A stretch of DNA of 64,000 nucleotides from positions 168,496 to 232,495 of the forward strand of contig CALUXX010000002.1 of the NCBI GenBank assembly GCA_944324845.1. The letters are read 5' to 3'. The position numbers and the translations under genes are program-made. The stretch is from Candidatus Gastranaerophilales bacterium (GTDB lineage: Bacteria > Cyanobacteriota > Vampirovibrionia > Gastranaerophilales > Gastranaerophilaceae). Under the pieces are notes generated by a model. That model saw only the letters and a list, made by a program, of their open reading frames with translations, searched no databases and was not told the DNA's origin. Positions 50,910-58,915 of the stretch are shown here, piece after piece (the stretch's first letter is position 1; every line of letters begins with the position of its first letter).

Positions 50910-51647
50910 TTATTTTCCATATTTATCAAGGAAGTTTGTTCCCGGAGTTTTCCAAGCCGGTGTTTGATAAGCTGTTGATTCTGATACAACATTTAATTTT
51001 CCTTGCATAGACACGTTTTGTGTTTCATCTTTTTGATTATTATTTGATTTTGCGGCTTTCTTTTCATTTCGTTTTAGCATTTGTTTTTCAACTGTGCCGG
51101 CTAGTGGTGTTGCAATAAATGGAACTAACATTCTCTTTCCGACAATCGTTGCTGCTGCTAGTGATACTAAGCCGCCAAAGGCATCACGAACTTTATTCCT
51201 AATTGATGTAAATTCTTTTGTATATTTGATATCTGTAATATCACTGTATTCAGGTTTGATTTTGGTATGTGCTCTATAGAATTTCTTAAGAGGTCTATCA
51301 AAGATTTTACCAAAGATTTTATCAAACATTTTTGTTTGTGTAACTTTATTGGATACTGTTTTAAACATTAAGATTTGAAGTGCAATCATTAGTAATCCGT
51401 TAGTAAGGTCTAGTGACGCTACAAATTTTCTTTTATCATCAGGGATATCTTTATTGTTTAAACTTTGAGTTACATATAAGTAACATCCAAGTCCGTCTTT
51501 TGCTACGATAGATGCAACACCAAGACCATCAATGAATTTTCTGTCGTTGTTTAATACTTTGTCCCCTGCGTGTTGAGGAATTCTGGTTTTTGCAAACCAT
51601 TTAATTATGCTATGCACAGGTTTTGTTATTGGGTTGATTGTAGTCAT
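50910..51647 (-). CDS. Lineage-type membrane-associated protein
   Basis: A 245-residue protein with hydrophobic stretches near 41-65 (GLGVASIVAKDGLGCYLYV), 83-105 (LTNGLLMIALQILMF) and 158-185 (AFGGLVSLAAATIVGKRMLVPFIATPLAG). These suit membrane insertion or association. The C-terminus is polar and ends TPGTNFLDKYGK. It starts on the last base of the gene before it (51647, one-base overlap), so the two are translationally coupled and likely form a complex. I recognise no family. The pattern of short hydrophobic helices with charged linkers also appears in the partner gene. Confidence 0.75.
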   Translation of the reverse strand: MTTINPITKPVHSIIKWFAKTRIPQHAGDKVLNNDRKFIDGLGVASIVAKDGLGCYLYVTQSLNNKDIPDDKRKFVASLDLTNGLLMIALQILMFKTVSNKVTQTKMFDKIFGKIFDRPLKKFYRAHTKIKPEYSDITDIKYTKEFTSIRNKVRDAFGGLVSLAAATIVGKRMLVPFIATPLAGTVEKQMLKRNEKKAAKSNNNQKDETQNVSMQGKLNVVSESTAYQTPAWKTPGTNFLDKYGK

Positions 51648-53275
51648 TATGCCACCTCAACTTTCTTTTCAGTATTATTTCCTTGCGGTTTTTGTTTTGA
51701 TAATCCAGGGAAAATTCTATCCATTGCCCAAGGATATATTCTATTTAATAACCAGCATGTTACCGGTAAGATTGCAAGTGATACTCCTAAGCCTGTCCAA
51801 CGTTTCAATCCATCGATATAAGAAACTGCGTGTTTTTCAGCGCGTTTGGCAATACATTTTGCGATACATTTTGCTTTTTCTGATAGTCTTGCTCCACTAC
51901 TATCAATCCATTCTATTGTTGTTCTAATATCAGTTTTTGGTGAGTTTTTAGTTTTCAGTATTTGTTGAACTCGTTTTTGTGAATTCGCAATTTCTGTATT
52001 TATTAATTCTTGTGCATCTTTTACTGTTATTCCATCGCCTTCAAGACGATCTTTTATTTGTTTTAATACTCTGATTGTACCGTCAATGGCATCTGTTCTT
52101 CTATCTATTGCTATTTGTACATAATCTATAATGGCTTTTGTAGATTCCATTTTTTGCATCTTCTTAACAAGATCTATTTGTTTTAGGACTTTGTCCTGTA
52201 AAACTCTTAATGATGTTTCATCTTTACCGTTATTCCATTTTTTTAATTCTTCAACAACATTTATAAATTGTGAGTTTATTTTTTCTTTTTCTGGATGTTT
52301 TGTTGATGCTTTCTTTAATTCTTTTATGATTGTGTCACATTCTTTGTCAAAATTCTTATGAGCATTTTCTATTGCTCGTGTATCCTCAAAATCAAGTTCT
52401 CCAAAGTCTAGGTGTGTATTTAGTCTTCTCATTATATTTAGAGCTTGTTCGGAATTTGTATTAAATAATATTCCACGCTCAATTTTTTTAGGAAATTTCT
52501 TATTGATTGCATTTAGTTTTTCTGATTCTTCTTCTTTTATAATCTCATCAATAGTTTCTCTGAATAATTCATTGAATTTTTCTTTTGGCATTTCTAATGT
52601 AGATTTGTTTTTGCCATCTGTTGTGTTGAATATGATTTGATCATTTTCAATCATTTCTATTAACGGTTTCTCGTAATGTTCTTTTTTATATGCTGCGATA
52701 GCTTCTTTTAATTCATCAACATCTTTTGTTTTCTTGAATTTTTTGTCCGGATTTTCTGCCTTGACAAGTTTTTCAATGAAATCATCTGAAGGGAATAATG
52801 TTCTGTTGTATTGCATTGGAAGATAACCGATATCAGCGTCTTTTTTAATCATTGCGTTGAAAGGAACAACAATAGCTGCTTGTGTTCCAACTGCTAAGAT
52901 TGCTGAAATTGGTTGCCTCATAGCTGTATATGTTTTAGTGTCTTGATCTTTGTCTGATAGTGGGTTGTACATAATGAAAAGAGGAGCTACTAAACCTGTA
53001 CCAAAAGCGTTTATTAATTGGTTCTGAACCTCTCCCATTCCCTCGTGCATTCTGACCATTGCTCTAGCAATCCAAGGCATTTTTTCAAGTAAGTATTTTT
53101 CAAGTGGTTTTGCAACGGCAGTAGCAGCTGTGGCAACTGTTTCTGCTCCTACACCGGTGAAACTAACTCTGTCTTTGTCCAATCTTAAATACGCTCGATT
53201 ACCATTAGTATATCCCTTCCTAATCTTTGGAAAAGACTCGCTGTCTATTTTGGCTTTAATCTTTTCAATACTCAT
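51647..53275 (-). CDS. Large lineage-type protein with N-terminal SFTG motif
   Basis: A 542-residue protein. The N-terminus carries KDRVSFTGVGAETVATAATA, the Phe-Gly type motif seen in other unknown proteins of the window. It continues into a small hydrophobic region (about 80-140) with LINAFGTGLVAPLFIMYNPL and PISAILAVGTQAAIVVPFNAM. A long charged helical middle (about 150-460) follows, then a C-terminal hydrophobic stretch near 505-525 (GLGVSLAILPVTCWLLNRIY). I choose the ATG at 53275 (GGTGG 3 bases upstream) instead of the earlier frame start at 53305. It overlaps its partner by one base. Function unknown; a membrane-tethered structural role fits. Confidence 0.78.
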   Translation of the reverse strand: MSIEKIKAKIDSESFPKIRKGYTNGNRAYLRLDKDRVSFTGVGAETVATAATAVAKPLEKYLLEKMPWIARAMVRMHEGMGEVQNQLINAFGTGLVAPLFIMYNPLSDKDQDTKTYTAMRQPISAILAVGTQAAIVVPFNAMIKKDADIGYLPMQYNRTLFPSDDFIEKLVKAENPDKKFKKTKDVDELKEAIAAYKKEHYEKPLIEMIENDQIIFNTTDGKNKSTLEMPKEKFNELFRETIDEIIKEEESEKLNAINKKFPKKIERGILFNTNSEQALNIMRRLNTHLDFGELDFEDTRAIENAHKNFDKECDTIIKELKKASTKHPEKEKINSQFINVVEELKKWNNGKDETSLRVLQDKVLKQIDLVKKMQKMESTKAIIDYVQIAIDRRTDAIDGTIRVLKQIKDRLEGDGITVKDAQELINTEIANSQKRVQQILKTKNSPKTDIRTTIEWIDSSGARLSEKAKCIAKCIAKRAEKHAVSYIDGLKRWTGLGVSLAILPVTCWLLNRIYPWAMDRIFPGLSKQKPQGNNTEKKVEVA

Positions 53276-53400
53276 TTTCCACCTACTATGACCTTCTATA
53301 TACATGAATGCAAAAATTATAAAAAATTGCTATTTTTATACTGTTTATTAAGAAATGTTAATGTCTGTCAAATCCTTTTTTGTTACCTGTCTTTTATGCT

Positions 53401-53433
53401 TAAAAAGCAGTAATCAGAATGATTACTGCTTTT
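53401..53433. terminator. Intrinsic terminator
   Basis: A perfect 15-bp stem (53401-53415 with 53419-53433) has a GAA loop and ends in A and T runs, so it works on either strand. It lies just past the thioredoxin-like gene's stop. Confidence 0.85.
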
Positions 53434-53439
53434 TATAAT

Positions 53440-53946
53440 CTATTTGTTATCTAAAAGTTTTCTTATTCTAATAAACCTGTCTAGTTCAACACTAAGATCA
53501 TCAATTGTGCCTAGACTTGAGTTTGGAACAATCGCTTTGTTATCATATTTTTTATCAATTATAATAACAGTCGGAAATCCGCTAATTCTGGAATCTTGAA
53601 CAAGTTTTTCATATTTTCTGTCTTCCACATTAACCTTAGCAAATTCCATATCGTTTCCATATTTTTCAACTGCTTGCTCATATATTGGCATAAATCTTAT
53701 ACAATATCTGCACCAGTCTGCATAGAATAATACAAGTACTGGTTTAGAAGTTTTTATAGCCTCGTTATAATCCTTACCTACAGTGTATTCTGATGGCTTT
53801 TTACCTGCAGGCATTGCTTGCTGTTGTTGTGCAAGTCTTTGTGCTTTAACTTCTTTAACATGCTTATATTCAAAAATTCCGGCAACGCTAAGACCGATAA
53901 TAAGCACAATTAAAGTTACTATTGAAATAATTTTCTTTTTACTCAT
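53440..53946 (-). CDS. Membrane-anchored thioredoxin-like protein
   Basis: A 168-residue protein with an N-terminal membrane anchor (about 5-25, IISIVTLIVLIIGLSVAGIF) and a thioredoxin fold (about 55-160). The active site is YADWCRYC (CxxC with Arg-Tyr between), and the cis-Pro is in GFPTVIII. It should reduce or transfer disulfides on the periplasmic side. It could serve the Cys-rich protein at 1572, but that link is speculative. AAGGAG lies 12 bases before the ATG, a rather long spacing. It is divergent from the sigma factor gene across 219 bases. Confidence 0.9.
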   Translation of the reverse strand: MSKKKIISIVTLIVLIIGLSVAGIFEYKHVKEVKAQRLAQQQQAMPAGKKPSEYTVGKDYNEAIKTSKPVLVLFYADWCRYCIRFMPIYEQAVEKYGNDMEFAKVNVEDRKYEKLVQDSRISGFPTVIIIDKKYDNKAIVPNSSLGTIDDLSVELDRFIRIRKLLDNK

Positions 53947-54079
53947 TTCTCTGGAGTCTCCTTTTATTCCCCTCGTCTCTCCATTATTATTATAGTACGA
54001 ACATACTTGCCTGTTAGTTCTTTACAAAACTTTATCTTAATATTTCTTAACTATATGTAACAAGTAGTATATAAATGGG

Positions 54080-54096
54080 TATATACAAAGTATATA
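54080..54096. promoter_or_regulatory. Palindrome upstream of the sigma-factor gene
   Basis: TATATAC (54080-54086) and GTATATA (54090-54096) are exact inverted copies around AAA, 70 bases before the start of the sigma gene. It could be an operator. The A+T content makes this weak. A smaller hairpin (GCAG/CTGC, 54118-54131) follows it. Confidence 0.3.
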
Positions 54097-54165
54097 TTAT
54101 GAGTTGTTTATCCCCTAGCAGTATTTGCTGCAAAAATTTCTGTTGCAAAATAAGGAGTTTAATTT

Positions 54166-55071
54166 ATGAAAAGAGAGTCACTAATCGAAATGAAAGTTGA
54201 GTCAAAGAATTATTCAAATCAAACTAATGAAGAGGAAAATACTTCTGATAGTACATTAAAGGCTTATTTAAGAGAAATTTCAAATTATCCTCAATTATCA
54301 CAAGATGAGGAAACTGAACTTGCAAAACGTATTGAATCAGGTGATTTAGAGGCAAAACAAGAGCTTATTCGTGCAAATTTAAAGTTGGTTGTAGCTATAG
54401 CAAGAAAATCTATACATATGTCATCACTTCCTATGATTGATTTAATCCAAGAAGGAAATGTCGGTTTGATGGTTGCTGCTGAAAAATACAATTACAAATT
54501 TGGATATAGATTTTCTACTTATGCGACTTGGTGGGTTAAGCAGGCAATGTTCAAGGCAATTTCTGAACAATCACATTGTATGAAGATTCCTGTATATATT
54601 CAAGAAACTTTGTCAAAGTTTTCAAAGGTAAAAACTATGATGGAGCAAGAAGTTAATGATGTTGTTAAAAATGAAGATGTTGCCAAAAAGATAAATATTG
54701 CACCTGATAAAATTGAAATGTTTTTATCAGCATATACTAAAACTATATCTATAGAGAACGGTTTTGAGCGAGGTGACGGCAAAGAATTAAATGTAGCAGA
54801 CATTCTTGCAGATAACAGTTCTTTAATTTCTGTAAATTTGGAATATCAGTCATTAAAAGATGATATTAGAAATGTTATTTCTACATTAAAAGAAAGAGAA
54901 CAAGAAGTTGTAAAAATGCGTTATGGTCTTGACGATAATGAAAAACGTACATTGGAAGAAATTGGTAATATTTATGGTGTTACAAAAGAATGTATCAGAC
55001 AAACAGAGTTAAGAGCCTTAAAAAAGATGAAAATGTCCGGAGAGGCTTTACTATCATGTTATATTTGCTAA
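54166..55071 (+). CDS. Alternative sigma-70 family factor (group 2-like)
   Basis: A 301-residue RNA polymerase sigma factor. Region 1.2 reads STLKAYLREISNYPQLSQDEE. Region 2 has LIRANLKLVVAIARK, LPMIDLIQEGNVGLM and FSTYATWWVKQAMFKAI. Region 3 covers the middle and region 4 has TLEEIGNIYGVTKECIRQTELRALKK. It has no region 1.1 and so is not the main factor. In region 2.4 the usual QAITRAI reads QAMFKAI. The base-contacting Gln is kept but the Thr position is Phe, which suggests a different -12 preference. Region 4.2 keeps Glu, Arg and Gln for -35 contact. AAGGAG lies about 9 bases before the ATG. Confidence 0.93.
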   Translation: MKRESLIEMKVESKNYSNQTNEEENTSDSTLKAYLREISNYPQLSQDEETELAKRIESGDLEAKQELIRANLKLVVAIARKSIHMSSLPMIDLIQEGNVGLMVAAEKYNYKFGYRFSTYATWWVKQAMFKAISEQSHCMKIPVYIQETLSKFSKVKTMMEQEVNDVVKNEDVAKKINIAPDKIEMFLSAYTKTISIENGFERGDGKELNVADILADNSSLISVNLEYQSLKDDIRNVISTLKEREQEVVKMRYGLDDNEKRTLEEIGNIYGVTKECIRQTELRALKKMKMSGEALLSCYIC

Positions 55072-55109
55072 AGATCTCAATTTAATTTCTCGTGTTTATT
55101 TATTATTTT

Positions 55110-55141
55110 GCCGTAGTTATTTTAATTACGGCTTTATTGTT
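55110..55141 (+). terminator. Intrinsic terminator of the sigma gene
   Basis: A 9-bp stem (55110-55118 with 55124-55132, one G-U) has a 5-base loop and is followed by TTTATTGTTTT. Confidence 0.68.
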
Positions 55142-55170
55142 TTGTTATTTAATGAGTTTTGGTATATATT
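55142..55170 (+). promoter_or_regulatory. Leaderless promoter of the cyclo-ligase gene
   Basis: TTGTTA (55142-55147), a 17-base spacer and TATATT (55165-55170) are followed by six bases and the ATG at 55177, with no ribosome binding site. Confidence 0.6.
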
Positions 55171-55176
55171 TTTATT

Positions 55177-55686
55177 ATGAAAAAGGAATTGCGTAAAAAA
55201 GCTAAAGAACTTAGAAAAACTCTCGACATAGAGAATTTTTCCCAAAAACTTACTAAATTAATTCAAGAAAACGAATATTATAAAAACTCAAAAAATGTTT
55301 TGTTGTATTACCCGCTAAGATTTGAAATGAATTTTCTCGGATTACTTAATGATGAGAAGAGTTTTTATTTTCCTCGAGTTGCTGGAGAAAGTATGTTAGT
55401 TTGTCCTTATTCAAAGGGGGATAAACTCGAAAAATCAACATTCGGAATTTATGAACCTTGTTCAAATCCTTGTGATGGTGAAATTATTGATTTAGCGATT
55501 GTTCCTGCCTTGTTAGTTGATTGTAAAGGTAATAGATTAGGTTATGGCGGTGGTTTTTATGATAGATTTTTGGGTAAATATAAAAATATAAAAACTATTT
55601 GTGCTTTACCTGCGAATTTGGTTGTAGATGAAATACCAACGGAAGATTTTGATATTCCTGTTGATGTTGTTATAAAAGCTTTTTAA
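55177..55686 (+). CDS. 5-formyltetrahydrofolate cyclo-ligase
   Basis: Converts 5-formyl-THF and ATP to 5,10-methenyl-THF, returning a storage folate to the active pool. The N-terminal KKELRKKAKELRKTL is the family start. VLLYYPLRFEMNF follows, then FGIYEP, LAIVPALLVDCKGNRLGYGGGFYDRFL (the GxGGGxYDR ATP/folate site) and the end DIPVDVVIKAF. At 169 residues it is slightly short but complete. I start at the ATG at 55177. The TTG at 55159 overlaps the promoter. It is a single gene with its own terminator. Confidence 0.93.
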   Translation: MKKELRKKAKELRKTLDIENFSQKLTKLIQENEYYKNSKNVLLYYPLRFEMNFLGLLNDEKSFYFPRVAGESMLVCPYSKGDKLEKSTFGIYEPCSNPCDGEIIDLAIVPALLVDCKGNRLGYGGGFYDRFLGKYKNIKTICALPANLVVDEIPTEDFDIPVDVVIKAF

Positions 55687-55692
55687 ACGGTT

Positions 55693-55719
55693 AAAAGTCC
55701 TGCTGATGCAGGACTTTTT
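55693..55719. terminator. Intrinsic terminator between convergent genes
   Basis: An 11-bp stem (AAAAGTCCTGC 55693-55703, GCAGGACTTTT 55708-55718) has a TGAT loop and a T run. It can serve the gene ending at 55753 on the other strand too. Confidence 0.85.
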
Positions 55720-55752
55720 AGAGGGTTAGTTAAATTATAAGGGGTTAAAGAA

Positions 55753-56280
55753 TTAAGCATTAAATGTGTATCTTGGTGCCATATCTTTGATGGCTTGATC
55801 TCTGCCTTCTCTTGCTGATTTCAATTCAGCTTCTACAGATTTACCTTGAGCTTCCAGTCTTTCTTTTTCTTGAGCAATTTTATCTTCTTCAACTTTTAAG
55901 TTACGAGTTTCGATTTGCATTGCTCTGTCACGACCTTGTTGGTATAACTGTAGCATTATCCATCGTTGCATTTGTTGATTATTTGCTGCGTTTTGAGAAT
56001 TACCCATTTGGCTTTGATACCAAGATATTGCTTGAGGTGCGTTTTGTTGCATATACAATAATGAATTGTTGTGTGCCCAAGCTAAGTAATTCATCATTCT
56101 ACCCATATTAACCCCAGGAGAACTTAATAAATCACCGATTGAAACTCCTCCGTTTGCGATTAATGCTGAGTATTGTTGTAAACTTTGTAATTTCTTCGTC
56201 AGTTGCGTTAGACGATACTCAATGTTGCTCTTTTGGTACATCAATGCGTGTACTCGAGCGGTAAATGTGAAAATACCCAT
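55753..56280 (-). CDS. Coiled-coil protein, possible paralogue of the 22161 gene
   Basis: A 175-residue soluble protein. Helical QKSNIEYRLTQLTKKLQSLQQ near 17-37 is followed by a Gly/Met/Asn-rich middle (NMGRMMNYLAWAHNN, SQMGNSQNAANNQQMQRW) and a long charged coiled coil (about 115-160, RNLKVEEDKIAQEKERLEAQ). The end is an aromatic PRYTFNA. The ends resemble the protein at 22161-22559 (QKSxI at the start, LExQ helix and an aromatic end), so the two may form a small family. No signal peptide. An A/G-rich ribosome binding site (AAGGTAGGG) lies before the ATG. Function unknown. Confidence 0.75.
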   Translation of the reverse strand: MGIFTFTARVHALMYQKSNIEYRLTQLTKKLQSLQQYSALIANGGVSIGDLLSSPGVNMGRMMNYLAWAHNNSLLYMQQNAPQAISWYQSQMGNSQNAANNQQMQRWIMLQLYQQGRDRAMQIETRNLKVEEDKIAQEKERLEAQGKSVEAELKSAREGRDQAIKDMAPRYTFNA

Positions 56281-56430
56281 TTTAACCCTACCTTTTAACC
56301 TTTTAACTAACCTTTAATTTTAACCTTCATATATATAAAAACATGTTGGGGCGCTGAATTGCATGATTATATTTGCTTTGTTAATATTTCTTAATATTTG
56401 TAACGTTAATATTTAATACTGCCACAAAGA

Positions 56431-56465
56431 AGAAGCGCCCTGAGATTTATTCTCAGGGCGCTTCT
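56431..56465 (-). terminator. Intrinsic terminator downstream of clpP
   Basis: A perfect 15-bp G+C-rich stem (56431-56445 with 56451-56465) has a 5-base loop. On the minus strand it is followed by the modest T tract TCTTTGT. It lies 17 bases past the clpP stop. The remaining gap to 56281 shows nothing else. Confidence 0.8.
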
Positions 56466-56481
56466 TTATATAATATATTTT

Positions 56482-57093
56482 CTAATGTTGTCTTTCTACA
56501 ACTTTATCAATCAGACCATATTCTTTTGCTTCGAATGCTGATAGATAGTGATCTCTTTCACAATCTTCTTTTACTTTTTCGAAACTTTGACCGGAATTTT
56601 CTGCCATAATTCCGATTAACATATCTTTCATTCTTAAGATTTCTTTTGCTTCAAGTTCAATATCTGTTGCTTGACCTTTAGCTCCGCCTAATGGTTGGTG
56701 AATCATTATTCTTGCGCTTGGAAGTGCCATTCTTTTTCCTTTTGTGCCTGCTGATAGCAAAAATGCTCCCATTGATGCTGCTTCACCTAAACAAATTGTT
56801 GAAACATCTGATTTTATTAGGTTCATTGTATCATATATTGCCATACCTGCTGTTATTACACCGCCAGGGCTGTTTATATATAGCATAATATCTTTTTCTG
56901 AGTTTTCACTGTCTAATAATAGTAATTGTGCAACTACAGAATTTGCTACATCATCATCAATTTCTGTTCCTAAAAAGATAATTCTTTCTCTTAATAGTCT
57001 TGAAAAGATATCAAATGAACGTTCTCCACGTGATGATGCTTCAATAACGGTTGGTACATAACCCATTATTTTCATATATGTTTCTTGATCCAT
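56482..57093 (-). CDS. clpP: ATP-dependent Clp protease proteolytic subunit
   Basis: A 203-residue serine protease that forms a 14-subunit barrel and degrades unfolded proteins fed by a Clp ATPase. The catalytic triad is S108 in [12 protein letters not shown]132 in IMIHQPLGG and D181 in [18 protein letters not shown]. The N-terminal [21 protein letters not shown] is typical. AGGAGAG lies 7 bases before the ATG. It is a lone gene without clpX next door. A protein made of Clp N-domains is encoded 3.2 kb away on the same strand. Confidence 0.96.
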   Translation of the reverse strand: MDQETYMKIMGYVPTVIEASSRGERSFDIFSRLLRERIIFLGTEIDDDVANSVVAQLLLLDSENSEKDIMLYINSPGGVITAGMAIYDTMNLIKSDVSTICLGEAASMGAFLLSAGTKGKRMALPSARIMIHQPLGGAKGQATDIELEAKEILRMKDMLIGIMAENSGQSFEKVKEDCERDHYLSAFEAKEYGLIDKVVERQH

Positions 57094-57139
57094 TTTGGCT
57101 CTCCTTTTTGCTTTATTCTATACTAAAAAAGTTATTTTA

Positions 57140-58363
57140 TCAATCGTTCATAATAGGTAGTTTTATTGTAAAAGTTGTGCCGTTTTGAATTTCACTACTA
57201 ACTTCGATTTTACCTTTATGCAGTTTTACAAATTCTTTTGCTATAGTTAAACCCAGACCTGTCGAAAGTTCCGATTTTGAAAGTGTATTTTCTACCTGAT
57301 AGAACTTTTTGAATATTTTTTTCTGATTTGTTTTAGAAATACCTATACCGTAATCTTTTATACTTATTGCAATATTTTTATTTGATTGGGTAATCTTTAT
57401 TTCTATTGTTGAATTTTCAGGGGAAAATTTTATTGCATTTCCGATAATATTAAAAAGAACTTGTTGAAGTTTTATATAATCTCCAATCATTGTTATATCT
57501 TTTGGAAATTCGCATGCAATTTTGATATTTTTTTTGTTATAAAGCGGTTTAAGAATGTTGATTACTTCATTTGATAAGATTGTTAGGTTTATATTTGTTT
57601 TGTTTAGTGAGATAGTTTTAGATTCAAGTTTTGTAATATCAAGAACTTCATTTATCATGCCAAGCAATCGTATGCCTGAAATTCTTATATCTTCGATGTA
57701 TTCAAGCTGTTTGTCGTTAAGGTCGCCAAACATTTTGTTTGATAGAATTTCAGAAAGGCAAATTATTGAATTAAGTGGAGTTCTCAAATCGTGTGAGATG
57801 TTTGCAAGAAATTGATTTTGAAGTTTTTCATTCTCTTTGATTTTTTTATTCTGCTGTTTTATTGTTTCGTATGCCTTGTGAGTTTCTTTAAGCCCTTTTT
57901 CAAGTGTTTTGGTTTGATGTGATAGTATTTGAGCAAGTTCAATATCTTTTATTATGTTAGCAATTATATTTGAGTATGTTTCTATAATGATTTGTTCATC
58001 TTGTGTATAAGGTTTGTTTTTTCTTGCGAGGCAAAGAACTCCAAGAACAGTACCTTTTATGGTTAATCTTGTTGTTATGAGGTGGTTTTTCAAGAGGAAC
58101 AAATTTTTTAGGTTGCTTGAGATATCTTTAATTGTTGGTGTGTATAAAATTTCTGTTAATTTGTCATCTATTTTATACGTTTTTTCAAAGATATTGTTGG
58201 TTTGAAATTTTAATTGTAATTCATTTGGTACAAGATAAAATATTGCACCAAAATCAAATTCCACAACTTCGTTAATCAATTCAAACATTTTTTGAGTTTG
58301 TTCAGGTGTTTTGAAATCTTGTTGATAGAATTTATTTATATTTTGCAAAACCTTTTCCAGCAT
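57140..58363 (-). CDS. GAF-domain sensor histidine kinase
   Basis: A 407-residue cytosolic kinase without membrane segments. The first 155 residues form a GAF-like sensor domain (FDFGAIFYLVPNE, LTIKGTVLGVLCLARK). A coiled coil (about 155-185) leads to the dimerisation domain with the phospho-His in NISHDLRTPLNSI, then the N, G1 and G2 boxes: FNIIGNAIKFS, KDYGIGISK and GLGLTIAKEFVKLHKG. The response regulator is not adjacent. The GAF ligand is unknown. I start at the ATG at 58363, with AAAGGT upstream; the TTG at 58366 is less likely. It lies 17 bases after hpt on the same strand. Confidence 0.93.
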   Translation of the reverse strand: MLEKVLQNINKFYQQDFKTPEQTQKMFELINEVVEFDFGAIFYLVPNELQLKFQTNNIFEKTYKIDDKLTEILYTPTIKDISSNLKNLFLLKNHLITTRLTIKGTVLGVLCLARKNKPYTQDEQIIIETYSNIIANIIKDIELAQILSHQTKTLEKGLKETHKAYETIKQQNKKIKENEKLQNQFLANISHDLRTPLNSIICLSEILSNKMFGDLNDKQLEYIEDIRISGIRLLGMINEVLDITKLESKTISLNKTNINLTILSNEVINILKPLYNKKNIKIACEFPKDITMIGDYIKLQQVLFNIIGNAIKFSPENSTIEIKITQSNKNIAISIKDYGIGISKTNQKKIFKKFYQVENTLSKSELSTGLGLTIAKEFVKLHKGKIEVSSEIQNGTTFTIKLPIMND

Positions 58364-58380
58364 CAAATACCTTTGAATAA

Positions 58381-58914
58381 TTAAATTTCTTTATATCCAA
58401 TATAATTAAGGTTTCTATTATATCCTTCATCATCAAGCCCGTAACCGACAACGAATTTATTGCCGATTTCAAACCCGTAATAATCAGGTTCAACGGAACT
58501 TTTTCTGGTTTCTTTTTTGTTAAGAAGTGAACAAAATTTAAGTGTTTTTGGATTATAAGTTTCTTTAATATAATTTATTAAAAATTCTGCGGTTAATCCT
58601 GTATCAATGATATCTTCAACGATTAAGACATTTTTGCCGTTAATTTCTTCAAGGTGAGCACCAAAAGATTGAACTTTGCCTGATGATGTCATTCCGTTAC
58701 CGTAGCTGGATAATTTTATAAATTCCATTTTTAACGGCATATTCAAGTGCTTCGAAAGATCGACTGCAAACATAACAGCACCTTTTAGAACACAGATAAG
58801 TACAATTTCTTCACCTTTATAATCGTTGTTTATTTCATCAGCAAGAGATTTTATTCTTGTTTGAATTTGCTCATCTGTAAGCAATATTTTTAAATCGTTT
58901 ACTGCTGTTATCAT
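58381..58914 (-). CDS. hpt: Hypoxanthine phosphoribosyltransferase
   Basis: Makes IMP or GMP from hypoxanthine or guanine and PRPP. VLICVLKGAVMFAVDL (EIVLICVLKGA), the PRPP-binding VLIVEDIIDTGLTAEFL, and the later FVVGYGLDDEGYNRN end are family hallmarks. Length 177 is normal. AAGGAG lies before the ATG, one base from the tilS stop. The tilS-hpt pair is conserved in many bacteria. It uses the bases released by the purine nucleoside phosphorylase at 2 kb. Confidence 0.95.
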   Translation of the reverse strand: MITAVNDLKILLTDEQIQTRIKSLADEINNDYKGEEIVLICVLKGAVMFAVDLSKHLNMPLKMEFIKLSSYGNGMTSSGKVQSFGAHLEEINGKNVLIVEDIIDTGLTAEFLINYIKETYNPKTLKFCSLLNKKETRKSSVEPDYYGFEIGNKFVVGYGLDDEGYNRNLNYIGYKEI

Positions 58915-58915
58915 T

